Below are positions 1 through 8,009 of a DNA stretch of 64,000 nt, one piece after another. The first letter of the stretch is position 1; every line of letters starts with the position of its first letter. The stretch comes from Bacteroidales bacterium (GTDB lineage Bacteria > Bacteroidota > Bacteroidia > Bacteroidales > UBA932), in NCBI GenBank assembly GCA_015060325.1, contig SUYQ01000001.1, positions 62,001 to 126,000 of the forward strand. Direction: 5' to 3'. The translations under genes and the position numbers were made by a program. The notes below the pieces were generated by a model. It was not told where the DNA came from. It did not search any database and was given only the letters and a program-made list of their open reading frames with translations.

Positions 1-578
1 AGGAAGGAAAGGGCGGCAAGGTCGAGATCTCGGAGGGTGAGTACAATTCCCAGGGCTTTTCAGTTGACGGCCTGAACCCACTGGAAGTGCATTCTGCAGG
101 TCTTGCATGCTGGTACACCGGTACCAAGCCTCAGCAGCATGCATGGCCGAACAAGACGTTCTTCGGATCATATGTGGCATCCGGATATGGCACCGACGAC
201 AAGTTTGATGCACCATATGCAATCAGGAACAATACAAACCCAGTAGTGAACAATACAGCCGGCTCGATTGTCGGATATAAGTATTTCAACTTCACATCTA
301 CCCACGGCCGCAAGGACCTCCAGCTTGTCCTCAATCTCATTCCTGAGGGTGTGGACGGAAGGATCATCGTCATGGCTGACAGGCCTTGGACATCTCAGGG
401 AGGAACCGTTCTGGGAACACTCGAAATCAAGTCGGACATGCCTCAGGTGCCGACTGATCTTAGTGTCGAGCTGCCTGCAGCCGGGGAACTCACAGGCAAG
501 CATGCAATCTTCCTGAAGTTCGATTCTGAAGTGCAGGATAAGTCCATATGCGTGCTTAATACTCTGATCTTCAAATAG
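1..578 (+). CDS. C-terminal end of a secreted glycan-active enzyme (CBM6-like domain), partial
   Basis: The reading frame is open from base 3 to the stop at 576-578, so the start lies left of the window. About 190 residues are visible. They look like a beta-sandwich of the CBM6 kind found at the C-terminus of GH43-type xylosidases/arabinosidases: a GYKYFNF strand, a DGRIIVMAD strand, and a closing GKHAIFLKF...LNTLIFK segment. Only one base separates it from uxuA, so it probably belongs to the same operon and releases sugars from glucuronoxylan or a related glycan. The enzyme family cannot be fixed because the catalytic part is missing; the CBM assignment rests on pattern resemblance only. Confidence 0.6.
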   Translation, partial: EGKGGKVEISEGEYNSQGFSVDGLNPLEVHSAGLACWYTGTKPQQHAWPNKTFFGSYVASGYGTDDKFDAPYAIRNNTNPVVNNTAGSIVGYKYFNFTSTHGRKDLQLVLNLIPEGVDGRIIVMADRPWTSQGGTVLGTLEIKSDMPQVPTDLSVELPAAGELTGKHAIFLKFDSEVQDKSICVLNTLIFK

Positions 579-579
579 T

Positions 580-1809
580 ATGGAAAAGACCTGGAGATGG
601 TTTGGAAAGAATGACAAGATCACTCTTTCCATGCTTAGGCAGATAGGAGTTGAGGGCATAGTTACTGCCCTTCATGATGTGCCTAACGGAGAAGTCTGGA
701 CCCGTGAAAGGATCCGTGACCTGCGTGAATACATTGAAAGCTATGGAATGCGCTGGTCTGTCGTGGAGAGCCTTCCTGTATGCGAAAGCATCAAATACGG
801 CGGACCGGACAGGGACGCTCTGATAGAGAATTACAAGCAGAGCCTCCGCAACCTGTCAGCCGAAGGCATCCATACGATATGTTACAATTTCATGCCGGTG
901 CTGGACTGGGCGCGCACTGACCTGTCTCATCCCAATCCGAACGGTACGACCAACCTGTATTTCTCATACTGCGAGTTCGCATATTTTGATATATATATAG
1001 TAGGACGCGAGGGCGCCCGCGAGGAGTGGGCGTCGTTCAAGGTTCCTGGACTTGAGGGAGAACGTGATATCCTTGCTGAAGTCGACGCTCTTCGCTCAAA
1101 GATGACCCCGGAAGGGGAGCATAAGCTTGTCGAGAACATCATAGTCAGGACCCAGGGCTTCGTAAGCGGCAATATCCGCGAAGATGACGAACATCCGGTC
1201 GAACTCTTCCGCCAGCTCCTGTCTCTTTATGACGGAATCACGAAGGACCAGCTTAGGGAAAACATGCGATATTTCCTCTCGGCGATAATGCCGGTGTGCG
1301 AGGAGTGCGGAATGAACATGTGCGTCCATCCGGACGACCCTCCTTTCCCTGTCCTCGGACTTCCGCGTATCGTTACGTCCGACGAGGACATCGACTGGTT
1401 CCTTAGTGCAGTGGACAATCCTCATAACGGCCTGACCTTCTGTGCCGGATCGCTTTCTGCCGGGGCGCAGAATGATGTTGTGGCGATGGCCCGCAAATAT
1501 GCTTCAAGGACGCATTTCGTCCACCTGAGGTCATGCCATATATTTGATAATGGAGACTTTACGGAGGCGAGTCATCTCGGAGGACGCGCTGACATTGTGG
1601 AGCTGGTGCGCATATTCGAGCAGGCAAACCCTGATCTTCCTATGCGCGTAGATCATGGAATGACCATGCTTGACGATGATTCCAAAGGGTATAATGCCGG
1701 ATATTCCTTCCTCGGAAGAATGTTCGCGATGGGGCAGGTGCAGGGAATAATGGCTGCAGTTGACAAGGAATTGGGAATTAAATATAAAATCACAGGATTC
1801 TATGAATAA
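580..1809 (+). CDS. uxuA: Mannonate dehydratase
   Basis: Dehydrates D-mannonate to 2-keto-3-deoxy-D-gluconate in the glucuronate catabolic pathway, in the cytoplasm. The 409-residue protein opens with MEKTWRWFGKNDKITL and continues with GVEGIVTALHDVPNGEVW, both characteristic of UxuA. It also has the internal CVHPDDPPFP and FVHLRS metal-site regions of this TIM-barrel, divalent-metal enzyme. Length is normal for the family. It follows the partial glycan enzyme by one base and overlaps the next gene by eight bases, which indicates translational coupling in a glucuronoxylan operon. Confidence 0.95.
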   Translation: MEKTWRWFGKNDKITLSMLRQIGVEGIVTALHDVPNGEVWTRERIRDLREYIESYGMRWSVVESLPVCESIKYGGPDRDALIENYKQSLRNLSAEGIHTICYNFMPVLDWARTDLSHPNPNGTTNLYFSYCEFAYFDIYIVGREGAREEWASFKVPGLEGERDILAEVDALRSKMTPEGEHKLVENIIVRTQGFVSGNIREDDEHPVELFRQLLSLYDGITKDQLRENMRYFLSAIMPVCEECGMNMCVHPDDPPFPVLGLPRIVTSDEDIDWFLSAVDNPHNGLTFCAGSLSAGAQNDVVAMARKYASRTHFVHLRSCHIFDNGDFTEASHLGGRADIVELVRIFEQANPDLPMRVDHGMTMLDDDSKGYNAGYSFLGRMFAMGQVQGIMAAVDKELGIKYKITGFYE

Positions 1810-2614
1810 GCTTTTTGACATTACAGGAAACGTGACTGTAATCACCGGCGGTACAGGTGTGCTGGGCCGTACGATAGCAAAATATCTGGCCCTTGAGGGC
1901 GCCAAGGTCATCATTCTCGGCCGCAAGGAGGATGTCGGACGGAAGATCGCGGAGGAAATCTGCGCTGCAGGCGGCTGCTGCGAGTTCATGAAGACAGATG
2001 TGATGGATGCAGAGACAGTAAAGAAGAATTGCGAGGACATATTGGCGAAATACGGCCGCATCGACACTCTTCTCAATGCGGCCGGTGGCAATATGCCTGG
2101 CGCGACCATCGCGCCTGACAAGAACTTCTTCGACCTTCAGGTGGATCAGTTCCAGACTGTCCTGAATCTCAATCTGACAGGCACAGTGATACCAACGCAG
2201 GTATTCCTTGAGCCGATGGTGCGTCAGGGCAAGGGTTCGATCATCAATTTCTCTTCGATGGCGGCATTCCGTCCTATGACACGTGTGGCAGGTTATGCAG
2301 CAGCAAAGGCCGGCATCTCCAACTTCACGGCATTCATGGCGACAGAGTGCGCGATGAAGTTCGGTGAGGGCATCAGGGTCAACGCCATCGCTCCGGGTTT
2401 CTTCATCACTGAACAGAACCGTTCGCTTCTGACCAATCTGGACGGGACATATACACAGCGCGGTCAGGATGTCATCCGTCAGACTCCGTTCGGACGCATG
2501 GGCGATCCTGAAGAGCTCTGCGGCACGATCCATTATCTGATGTCTGACGCATCAAAGTTTGTGACAGGTACTGTCGCTGTCGTAGACGGCGGCTTCAACG
2601 CATTTGCAATGTAA
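1802..2614 (+). CDS. SDR-family D-mannonate oxidoreductase (fructuronate reductase)
   Basis: A short-chain dehydrogenase of 270 residues that probably interconverts D-fructuronate and D-mannonate with NAD(P)H, feeding UxuA. The Rossmann motif GGTGVLG is near residue 14, followed by the NAAGG motif, a catalytic serine in INFSSMAAF and the YAAAK Tyr-Lys pair. The start at 1802 is chosen because MNKLFDITGNVTVITGG aligns with SDR N-termini. A longer frame from 1760 would add 14 residues inside uxuA. The eight-base overlap with uxuA supports the job assignment; other sugar-acid SDR activities are possible. Confidence 0.85.
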   Translation: MNKLFDITGNVTVITGGTGVLGRTIAKYLALEGAKVIILGRKEDVGRKIAEEICAAGGCCEFMKTDVMDAETVKKNCEDILAKYGRIDTLLNAAGGNMPGATIAPDKNFFDLQVDQFQTVLNLNLTGTVIPTQVFLEPMVRQGKGSIINFSSMAAFRPMTRVAGYAAAKAGISNFTAFMATECAMKFGEGIRVNAIAPGFFITEQNRSLLTNLDGTYTQRGQDVIRQTPFGRMGDPEELCGTIHYLMSDASKFVTGTVAVVDGGFNAFAM

Positions 2615-2616
2615 GG

Positions 2617-3360
2617 ATGACAAACGTCCAGACAAACTCAGCGATTTCTGTCGACTGCGTGATCTTCGGTTTCGACGGGAAGAACCTCAAGGCCCTGCTT
2701 GTGAGGCGCAGGACTGTCGATCCTCTCTACGATGAAGGTGAGCAGAAACTGCCCGGCGCCATGATCCGGGAGAACGAGACTTTGCCTGAAGCTGCTTCCA
2801 GAGTGCTGGAAGGGGCTACGGGACTTATCGGACTGTATCTTAAGCAGACGTCGATCTTTTCCGATCCTGACAGGGTGGATGCAGATGAATTGAAATGGAT
2901 ATGCGAGTATCATGGCATCAATACCGACCGTGTCGTGACGGTCGGATATTATGCGCTCGTAAAACTTGACAAGGGCTTGGCTCTTTATACAAGTCGTAAA
3001 GGTGCGACTTGGGTCAATGTAGATGAAATACATGATCTTATAATGGACCATATGGATATCCTGTCCGATGCACTTTCCGCTCTGCAGAAGGATATCCTGT
3101 GGTCGCCGATCGCCTTCCAGATGCTTCCTAAGAAGTTCACCATCAGACAGCTGCAGAATCTTCTCGAAGCAGTTTTCGGAATTGAGATAGACAACAGGAA
3201 CTTCAGGAAGAAGATCTTTACGACGGGTATCCTGCAGGAAACCGACGAAATGGAGCGTAATGTCAACCACAAGCCGGCCCGGCTGTATGTTCTGAACAAG
3301 TCTGCATTCGGCCGCAAGGAGCTTGCACCAAAACTTAACTTTGTGGCCTCATGGCTGTAG
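2617..3360 (+). CDS. Nudix-domain transcriptional regulator (AraR/NrtR-like)
   Basis: Two-part protein of 247 residues: a Nudix-like domain (about 10-150) and a winged-helix DNA-binding tail (about 160-247, IRQLQNLLEAVFG...NFRKKI). The Nudix box is degenerate: after GAMIRENETLPEAAS the catalytic RE..EE..G stretch reads RVLEGATGL. Hydrolase activity is therefore unlikely. In Bacteroides the Nudix-type AraR binds L-arabinose instead. Position between uxu and xyl genes suggests control of xylose or glucuronate use, but the effector is not known from sequence. It begins two bases after the SDR stop codon, in the same operon. Confidence 0.85.
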   Translation: MTNVQTNSAISVDCVIFGFDGKNLKALLVRRRTVDPLYDEGEQKLPGAMIRENETLPEAASRVLEGATGLIGLYLKQTSIFSDPDRVDADELKWICEYHGINTDRVVTVGYYALVKLDKGLALYTSRKGATWVNVDEIHDLIMDHMDILSDALSALQKDILWSPIAFQMLPKKFTIRQLQNLLEAVFGIEIDNRNFRKKIFTTGILQETDEMERNVNHKPARLYVLNKSAFGRKELAPKLNFVASWL

Positions 3361-3428
3361 GTTATAGTAATTTTTCTTGCAGATTGTGTGTTTTTAAGTA
3401 ATTGTGTCTTAATGTTATAACATGATAC

Positions 3429-3512
3429 TTAGCGTATTTTTGGTACAAACTGGCGGGGTGAATGCAATCTTATGTTAAATTTGCATAGATAATAACGCTA
3501 AAACCAAAAATA
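3429..3512 (+). promoter_or_regulatory. xylB promoter with candidate operator repeats
   Basis: A Bacteroidota -7 box TAAATTTG is at 3476-3483, about 28 bases before the xylB start. A 10-base inverted repeat flanks it (TATTTTTGGT at 3435-3444 and ACCAAAAATA at 3503-3512), and TTAGCG/CGCTAA at 3429-3434 and 3496-3501 is also repeated in inverse. These are candidates for binding by the Nudix regulator encoded just upstream; the binding is inferred. Confidence 0.55.
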
Positions 3513-4978
3513 TGTATCTCTTAGGTTACGATATCGGAAGCTCGTCGGTCAAGGCGAGTCTCGTTGATGCCCAGAGCGGCAAATGTATCGCATCTGCATT
3601 CTATCCAAAGTCAGAGGCGGCAATCATCGCGGTAAAGCCTGGTTGGGCCGAACAGGAGCCATCTTCATGGTGGGAAAACCTCAAGCTTGCGACGGCTGAC
3701 ATATTGGCTTCTTCCGCAGTTTGTCCTAAGGACATAAAGGCTATCGGTATTTCTTATCAGATGCACGGACTCGTGTGCGTGGACAAGGATAAGAATCCTC
3801 TAAGGCCTTCGATCATATGGTGTGACTCACGCGCCGTGCCATACGGCCAGAAGGCGTTCGATGCCCTCGGCCATGAGCAGTGCCTGTCACATCTTCTCAA
3901 CTCTCCGGGAAACTTCACAGCCTCAAAGCTTGCATGGGTGAAGGAGAACGAGCCGGAGCTCTACTCGAAGATATATAAGATAATGCTCCCTGGTGACTTC
4001 ATCGCAATGAAGCTTACAGGCGAGATCTGCACAACTATATCAGGCCTCTCCGAGGGCATGATGTGGGATTTCTCAGAAGGAAGGACAGCGAAGATGCTCC
4101 TCGACTACTACGGCATCGACGAGTCTCTCATTCCTGAGATTCGCCCTACATTTGCTGAGCAGGGCAGAGTGAGCGCGGAGGCAGCTGCCGAGCTCGGTCT
4201 TGCGGAGGGCATCCCAGTGACATACCGTGCAGGTGACCAGCCAAACAACGCGTTGTCACTCAATGTGTTCAATCCGGGCGAAATTGCTTCTACAGCAGGT
4301 ACTTCCGGTGTGGTCTACGGTGTCCTCGGAGAAGTCAACTATGACCCTAAGTCACGTGTGAACACATTCGCACATGTAAACCATACTCCTGAGCAGACAC
4401 GTCTCGGCGTCCTTCTCTGCATCAACGGAACAGGTATCCTGAACTCGTGGATGAAGAGGAATGTCGCTCCTGAGGGCATCTCATATGCCGAGATGAATGA
4501 CCTTGCAGCGACTGCTCCTATAGGCAGTGCCGGCGTCAGCATCCTTCCGTTCGGAAACGGAGCGGAGCGTATGCTGGAGAACAGGGAAGTAGGCAGCTCC
4601 ATCCACGGAGTGAACTTCAATGTGCACAGCAAGGCGCATCTGCTTCGCGCAGCCCAGGAGGGCATCGTCTTCTCGTTCAAGTACGGCATCGAGGTGATGG
4701 AGCAGATGGGCATGAATGTCAATAAGATCCATGCCGGACATGCAAACATGTTCCTCAGCCCTATCTTCCGTGAAACCCTCGCAGGTGTGACCGGAGCGGT
4801 CATCGACCTCTATGATACCGACGGTTCTGTAGGAGCGGCAAAGGGCGCAGGCATCGGAGCAGGTATCTACAAGGACAACAACGAGGCGTTCGCAACCCTC
4901 GAAAAGCTTGCTGTCATCGAGCCTGCACGTCAGGACGAATACGCTCAGGCGTACGAACTCTGGAAATCACGTATGTAA
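3512..4978 (+). CDS. xylB: Xylulokinase
   Basis: FGGY-family sugar kinase of 488 residues that phosphorylates D-xylulose with ATP to xylulose 5-phosphate. The N-terminal phosphate-binding motif [13 protein letters not shown], the YQMHGLV and IWCDSRA segments, and the C-terminal [11 protein letters not shown] adenosine region are all present at normal spacing. The gene starts its own transcription unit (xylB-xylA-xylE) behind a TAnnTTTG promoter. A dispersed hairpin repeat sits between it and xylA. Confidence 0.95.
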   Translation: MYLLGYDIGSSSVKASLVDAQSGKCIASAFYPKSEAAIIAVKPGWAEQEPSSWWENLKLATADILASSAVCPKDIKAIGISYQMHGLVCVDKDKNPLRPSIIWCDSRAVPYGQKAFDALGHEQCLSHLLNSPGNFTASKLAWVKENEPELYSKIYKIMLPGDFIAMKLTGEICTTISGLSEGMMWDFSEGRTAKMLLDYYGIDESLIPEIRPTFAEQGRVSAEAAAELGLAEGIPVTYRAGDQPNNALSLNVFNPGEIASTAGTSGVVYGVLGEVNYDPKSRVNTFAHVNHTPEQTRLGVLLCINGTGILNSWMKRNVAPEGISYAEMNDLAATAPIGSAGVSILPFGNGAERMLENREVGSSIHGVNFNVHSKAHLLRAAQEGIVFSFKYGIEVMEQMGMNVNKIHAGHANMFLSPIFRETLAGVTGAVIDLYDTDGSVGAAKGAGIGAGIYKDNNEAFATLEKLAVIEPARQDEYAQAYELWKSRM

Positions 4979-4981
4979 TAC

Positions 4982-5017
4982 TGTCATTTCGAGCGAGCGA
5001 AGCGAGTCGAGAAATCT
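4982..5017 (+). repeat. Dispersed hairpin repeat (TCATTTCGAG type)
   Basis: A 36-base copy, TGTCATTTC...GAAATCT, in the xylB-xylA gap. ATTTC pairs with GAAAT, followed by a tandem G-A/A-G step. It probably lies in the xylB-xylA transcript. Confidence 0.9.
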
Positions 5018-5043
5018 ATCAATCAATTAATAAACATAAAACT

Positions 5044-6360
5044 ATGGCAACAAAAGAATTTTTCCCTGGAATCGGCAAGATCCGGTTTGAAGGCAAGGAG
5101 AGCAGAAACCCTATGGCTTTCCGTTACTATGATGCAAACAAGGTAGTCCTCGGCAAGACAATGGCTGAGTGGCTCAAGTTCTCTATGGCATGGTGGCACA
5201 CACTCTGCGCAGAGGGTGCTGACCAGTTCGGTGGCGGAACAAAGACCTTCCCTTGGAACGGCGCAGCTTGCCCTGTTCAGGCGGCAAAGGATAAGGTGGA
5301 TGCTGGTTTCGAGTTCATGCAGAAGATGGGCATCGAGTACTATTGCTTCCACGATGTAGACCTTGTTGACGAGGGCGCGAACGTTGAGGAATATGAGGCT
5401 CGTCTGAAGGAAGTTGTTGCATACCTCAAGGAGAAGCAGGTTGAGACAGGCATCAAGCTTCTTTGGGGAACAGCAAACGTATTCGGCCACAAGAGATATA
5501 TGAACGGTGCGGCTACAAACCCTGATTTCGACGTTGTGGCACGCGCAGCCGTACAGATCAAGAACGCTATCGACGCTACTATCGAGCTCGGCGGTACAAA
5601 CTACGTGTTCTGGGGTGGTCGTGAGGGTTACATGAGCCTTCTCAACACAGACCAGAAGCGTGAGAAAGAGCACCTTGCAATGATGCTTACCATCGCACGT
5701 GACTACGCACGTTCAAAGGGCTTTACAGGAACATTCCTCATCGAGCCTAAGCCAATGGAGCCTACAAAGCATCAGTATGATGTTGACACCGAGACTGTAA
5801 TCGGCTTCCTCAAGGCTCATGGCCTTGACAAGGATTTCAAGGTTAACATCGAGGTGAACCACGCAACTCTCGCAGGCCACACATTCGAGCACGAGCTCGC
5901 ATGCGCAGTCGACGCAGGCATGCTAGGTTCTATCGACGCAAACCGCGGTGACTACCAGAACGGATGGGATACTGACCAGTTCCCGATCGACTCATTCGAC
6001 CTCACTCAGGCTATGATGCAGATCATCCGCAACGGCGGTCTCGGAAACGGTGGTACAAACTTCGACGCAAAGACCCGTCGTAACTCTACCGACCTTGAGG
6101 ACATCTTCATCGCTCACATCGCAGCAATGGATGCAATGGCACGCGCTCTCGAGAACGCAGCTGCTCTCCTCGAGGAGTCTCCGCTCTGCCAGATGGTGAA
6201 GGAGCGTTATGCAAGCTTCGACGCAGGCCTCGGAAAGAAGTTCGAGGACGGCGAGCTTACTCTTGAGGACGTTTACGCTTATGGTAAGGAAGTAAACGAG
6301 CCTAAGCAGACCTCCGGCAAGCAGGAGCTTTACGAGGCAATCCTTAATATGTATTGTTAA
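5044..6360 (+). CDS. xylA: Xylose isomerase
   Basis: Converts D-xylose to D-xylulose; metal-dependent TIM-barrel enzyme of the 438-residue class II type usual in Bacteroidota. The family signatures are visible: FHDVDL near the catalytic histidine, [30 protein letters not shown] with metal-binding glutamate, and VNHATLAGH. Codon use is strongly biased (many CTC, CGT, GGC), which suggests high expression. It lies 65 bases after xylB. Confidence 0.97.
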   Translation: MATKEFFPGIGKIRFEGKESRNPMAFRYYDANKVVLGKTMAEWLKFSMAWWHTLCAEGADQFGGGTKTFPWNGAACPVQAAKDKVDAGFEFMQKMGIEYYCFHDVDLVDEGANVEEYEARLKEVVAYLKEKQVETGIKLLWGTANVFGHKRYMNGAATNPDFDVVARAAVQIKNAIDATIELGGTNYVFWGGREGYMSLLNTDQKREKEHLAMMLTIARDYARSKGFTGTFLIEPKPMEPTKHQYDVDTETVIGFLKAHGLDKDFKVNIEVNHATLAGHTFEHELACAVDAGMLGSIDANRGDYQNGWDTDQFPIDSFDLTQAMMQIIRNGGLGNGGTNFDAKTRRNSTDLEDIFIAHIAAMDAMARALENAAALLEESPLCQMVKERYASFDAGLGKKFEDGELTLEDVYAYGKEVNEPKQTSGKQELYEAILNMYC

Positions 6361-6486
6361 AGATCCTTCGCTGCGCTCAGGATGACAGAGGGAAATCTCA
6401 GGATGATAGAGGAAAATCTCAGGATGACAGAGGAAACTTGTCTGAATGCAATGCATCAGTGTCATGTTGAGCGAAGCGAAACATCT
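6361..6486 (+). repeat. Cluster of dispersed hairpin repeats between xylA and xylE
   Basis: Right after the xylA stop there is one copy in reverse orientation (6361-6387, AGATCCTTCGCTGCGCTCAG...), two decayed half copies with CTCAGGATGA, and one forward copy of the ATGTTGAG type at 6460-6486. The last ends 10 bases before the xylE start. Confidence 0.88.
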
Positions 6487-6496
6487 GTACACGTAT

Positions 6497-7964
6497 ATGA
6501 CAAATACAAATAATAAAGGCAGCAAGGGCTATCTGTTTTCGATAGTCCTTGTCGCCGTTATCGGAGGTCTGCTGTTCGGATACGATACAGCAGTGATTTC
6601 GGGTGCAGAGAAAGGCCTTCAGGCGTTCTTCATGGGCGCTGAGGATTTCGAATACACCGACTTCATACATGGTATCACATCATCCAGCGCATTGATCGGA
6701 TGTGTGATCGGTGCAGCGATTTCAGGTATATGTGCCTCCAGGATGGGTAGGAAGAAATCCCTCATAATGGCGGGTGTGCTCTTCTTCCTGTCTGCCCTTG
6801 GCTCGTACTGTCCCGAATTCCTGTTCTTTCCTAAGGGAGAGCCATCCCTGTCGTTATTGATAGCATTCAATTTCTATAGAGTCCTTGGTGGCATTGGAGT
6901 AGGTCTTGCTTCCGCAATATGTCCTATGTACATCGCAGAGGTCGCTCCGAGCGATAAGAGAGGTACCCTTGTTTCATGGGAACCAGTTCGCGATCATCTT
7001 CGGTCAGCTTGTGGTGTATTTCGTAAACTTCATAATTCTTGGAGACCATATTGCTCCTGAAATCGAGGAAGTTGCATCCGGAGTCAATAAGATCACCAAC
7101 TCAGCCCTTCTTGTAGGTGACTCCAACTGGAGCATCACTACAGGCTGGCGCCTGATGTTCGTCAGCGAGGCTGTTCCTGCAGCTCTCTTTACGATTCTTC
7201 TTTTCTTTGTCCCTGAGACGCCTAGATATCTTGCAATGACAGGCAAGGATGAAAAGGCTCTTAATATCCTGACCAAGATCAACGGAAGAAGCAAGGCTCA
7301 GGAGATCATGAGCGAGATCAAGGCTACGGTTGTCGAGAAGAAAGAGAAACTGTTTACATATGGTGCGCTTGTAATCTTCATCGGCATAATGCTCAGCGTA
7401 TTCCAGCAGGCGGTAGGCATCAATGCTGTTCTCTACTATGCTCCTCGTATTTTCGAGTCTCTCGGAATGGGCAATCCGATGATGCAGACTGTGATCATGG
7501 GTATTGTGAACATTTCGTTCACGCTCCTTGCAATCTTCACTGTAGAGAAATGGGGCCGCAAGCCTCTCCTGATATGGGGATCTCTCGGTATGGCAATCGG
7601 AGCTGCAGGAGTCATGCTGACAAGCATGTCTTCAGCTATTCCTCCGGTTGTTGCAGTTGTCAGCATCATGATCTACAGCGCATCGTTCATGTTCAGCTGG
7701 GGCCCTATATGCTGGGTGCTCATCTCAGAGATATTCCCTAATACCATCAGAGGTGCAGCAGTGGCGATTGCAGTTGCATTCCAATGGATCTTCAACTTCA
7801 TCGTATCTTCTACCTTTGTCCCGATGTACAACATGAGTCCTGCGTTCACATATGGTCTTTACGGAGTCATATGCGTTCTGGCGGCAGTGTTCGTCTGGAA
7901 GCTTGTCCCTGAGACAAAGGGCAAGACCCTGGAAGATATGACGAAACTCTGGAAGAAGAAATAA
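6497..7964 (+). pseudogene. xylE: Xylose:H+ symporter (MFS sugar porter) interrupted by a one-base frameshift
   Basis: Two frames together encode a 12-TM sugar porter close in length (about 488 residues) to E. coli XylE. The first frame (from ATG 6497, MTNTNNKGSKGYLFS) runs through FGYDTAVISG and PMYIAEVAPSDKRGTLVSW. Homology then continues one frame over with NQFAIIFGQLVVYFVN and ends in VPETKGKTLEDMTKLW at 7964. The break is a GGG run at 6978-6980 where GG would restore the frame (TCA TGG AAC CAG). Everything else is intact, so this is either a sequencing or assembly error, a phase-variable tract, or a very young pseudogene. Third gene of the xylBAE unit. Confidence 0.9.
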
Positions 7965-7971
7965 ACCTGAC

Positions 7972-8007
7972 AAAAAAAGTTCCGAGAAAAACTCTCGGAA
8001 CTTTTTT
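7972..8007. terminator. Bidirectional intrinsic terminator between xylE and the GH31 gene
   Basis: A-rich arm, stem GTTCCGAGA paired with TCTCGGAAC, then a T run (TTTTTT). The T/A runs on both sides let it serve both converging genes. Confidence 0.92.
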
Positions 8008-8009
8008 AT

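Noticed and set aside
1760..1801. Earlier start for the SDR gene
   Set aside because: The extra 14 residues lie in uxuA and do not resemble SDR N-termini; the start at 1802 gives the normal overlap.
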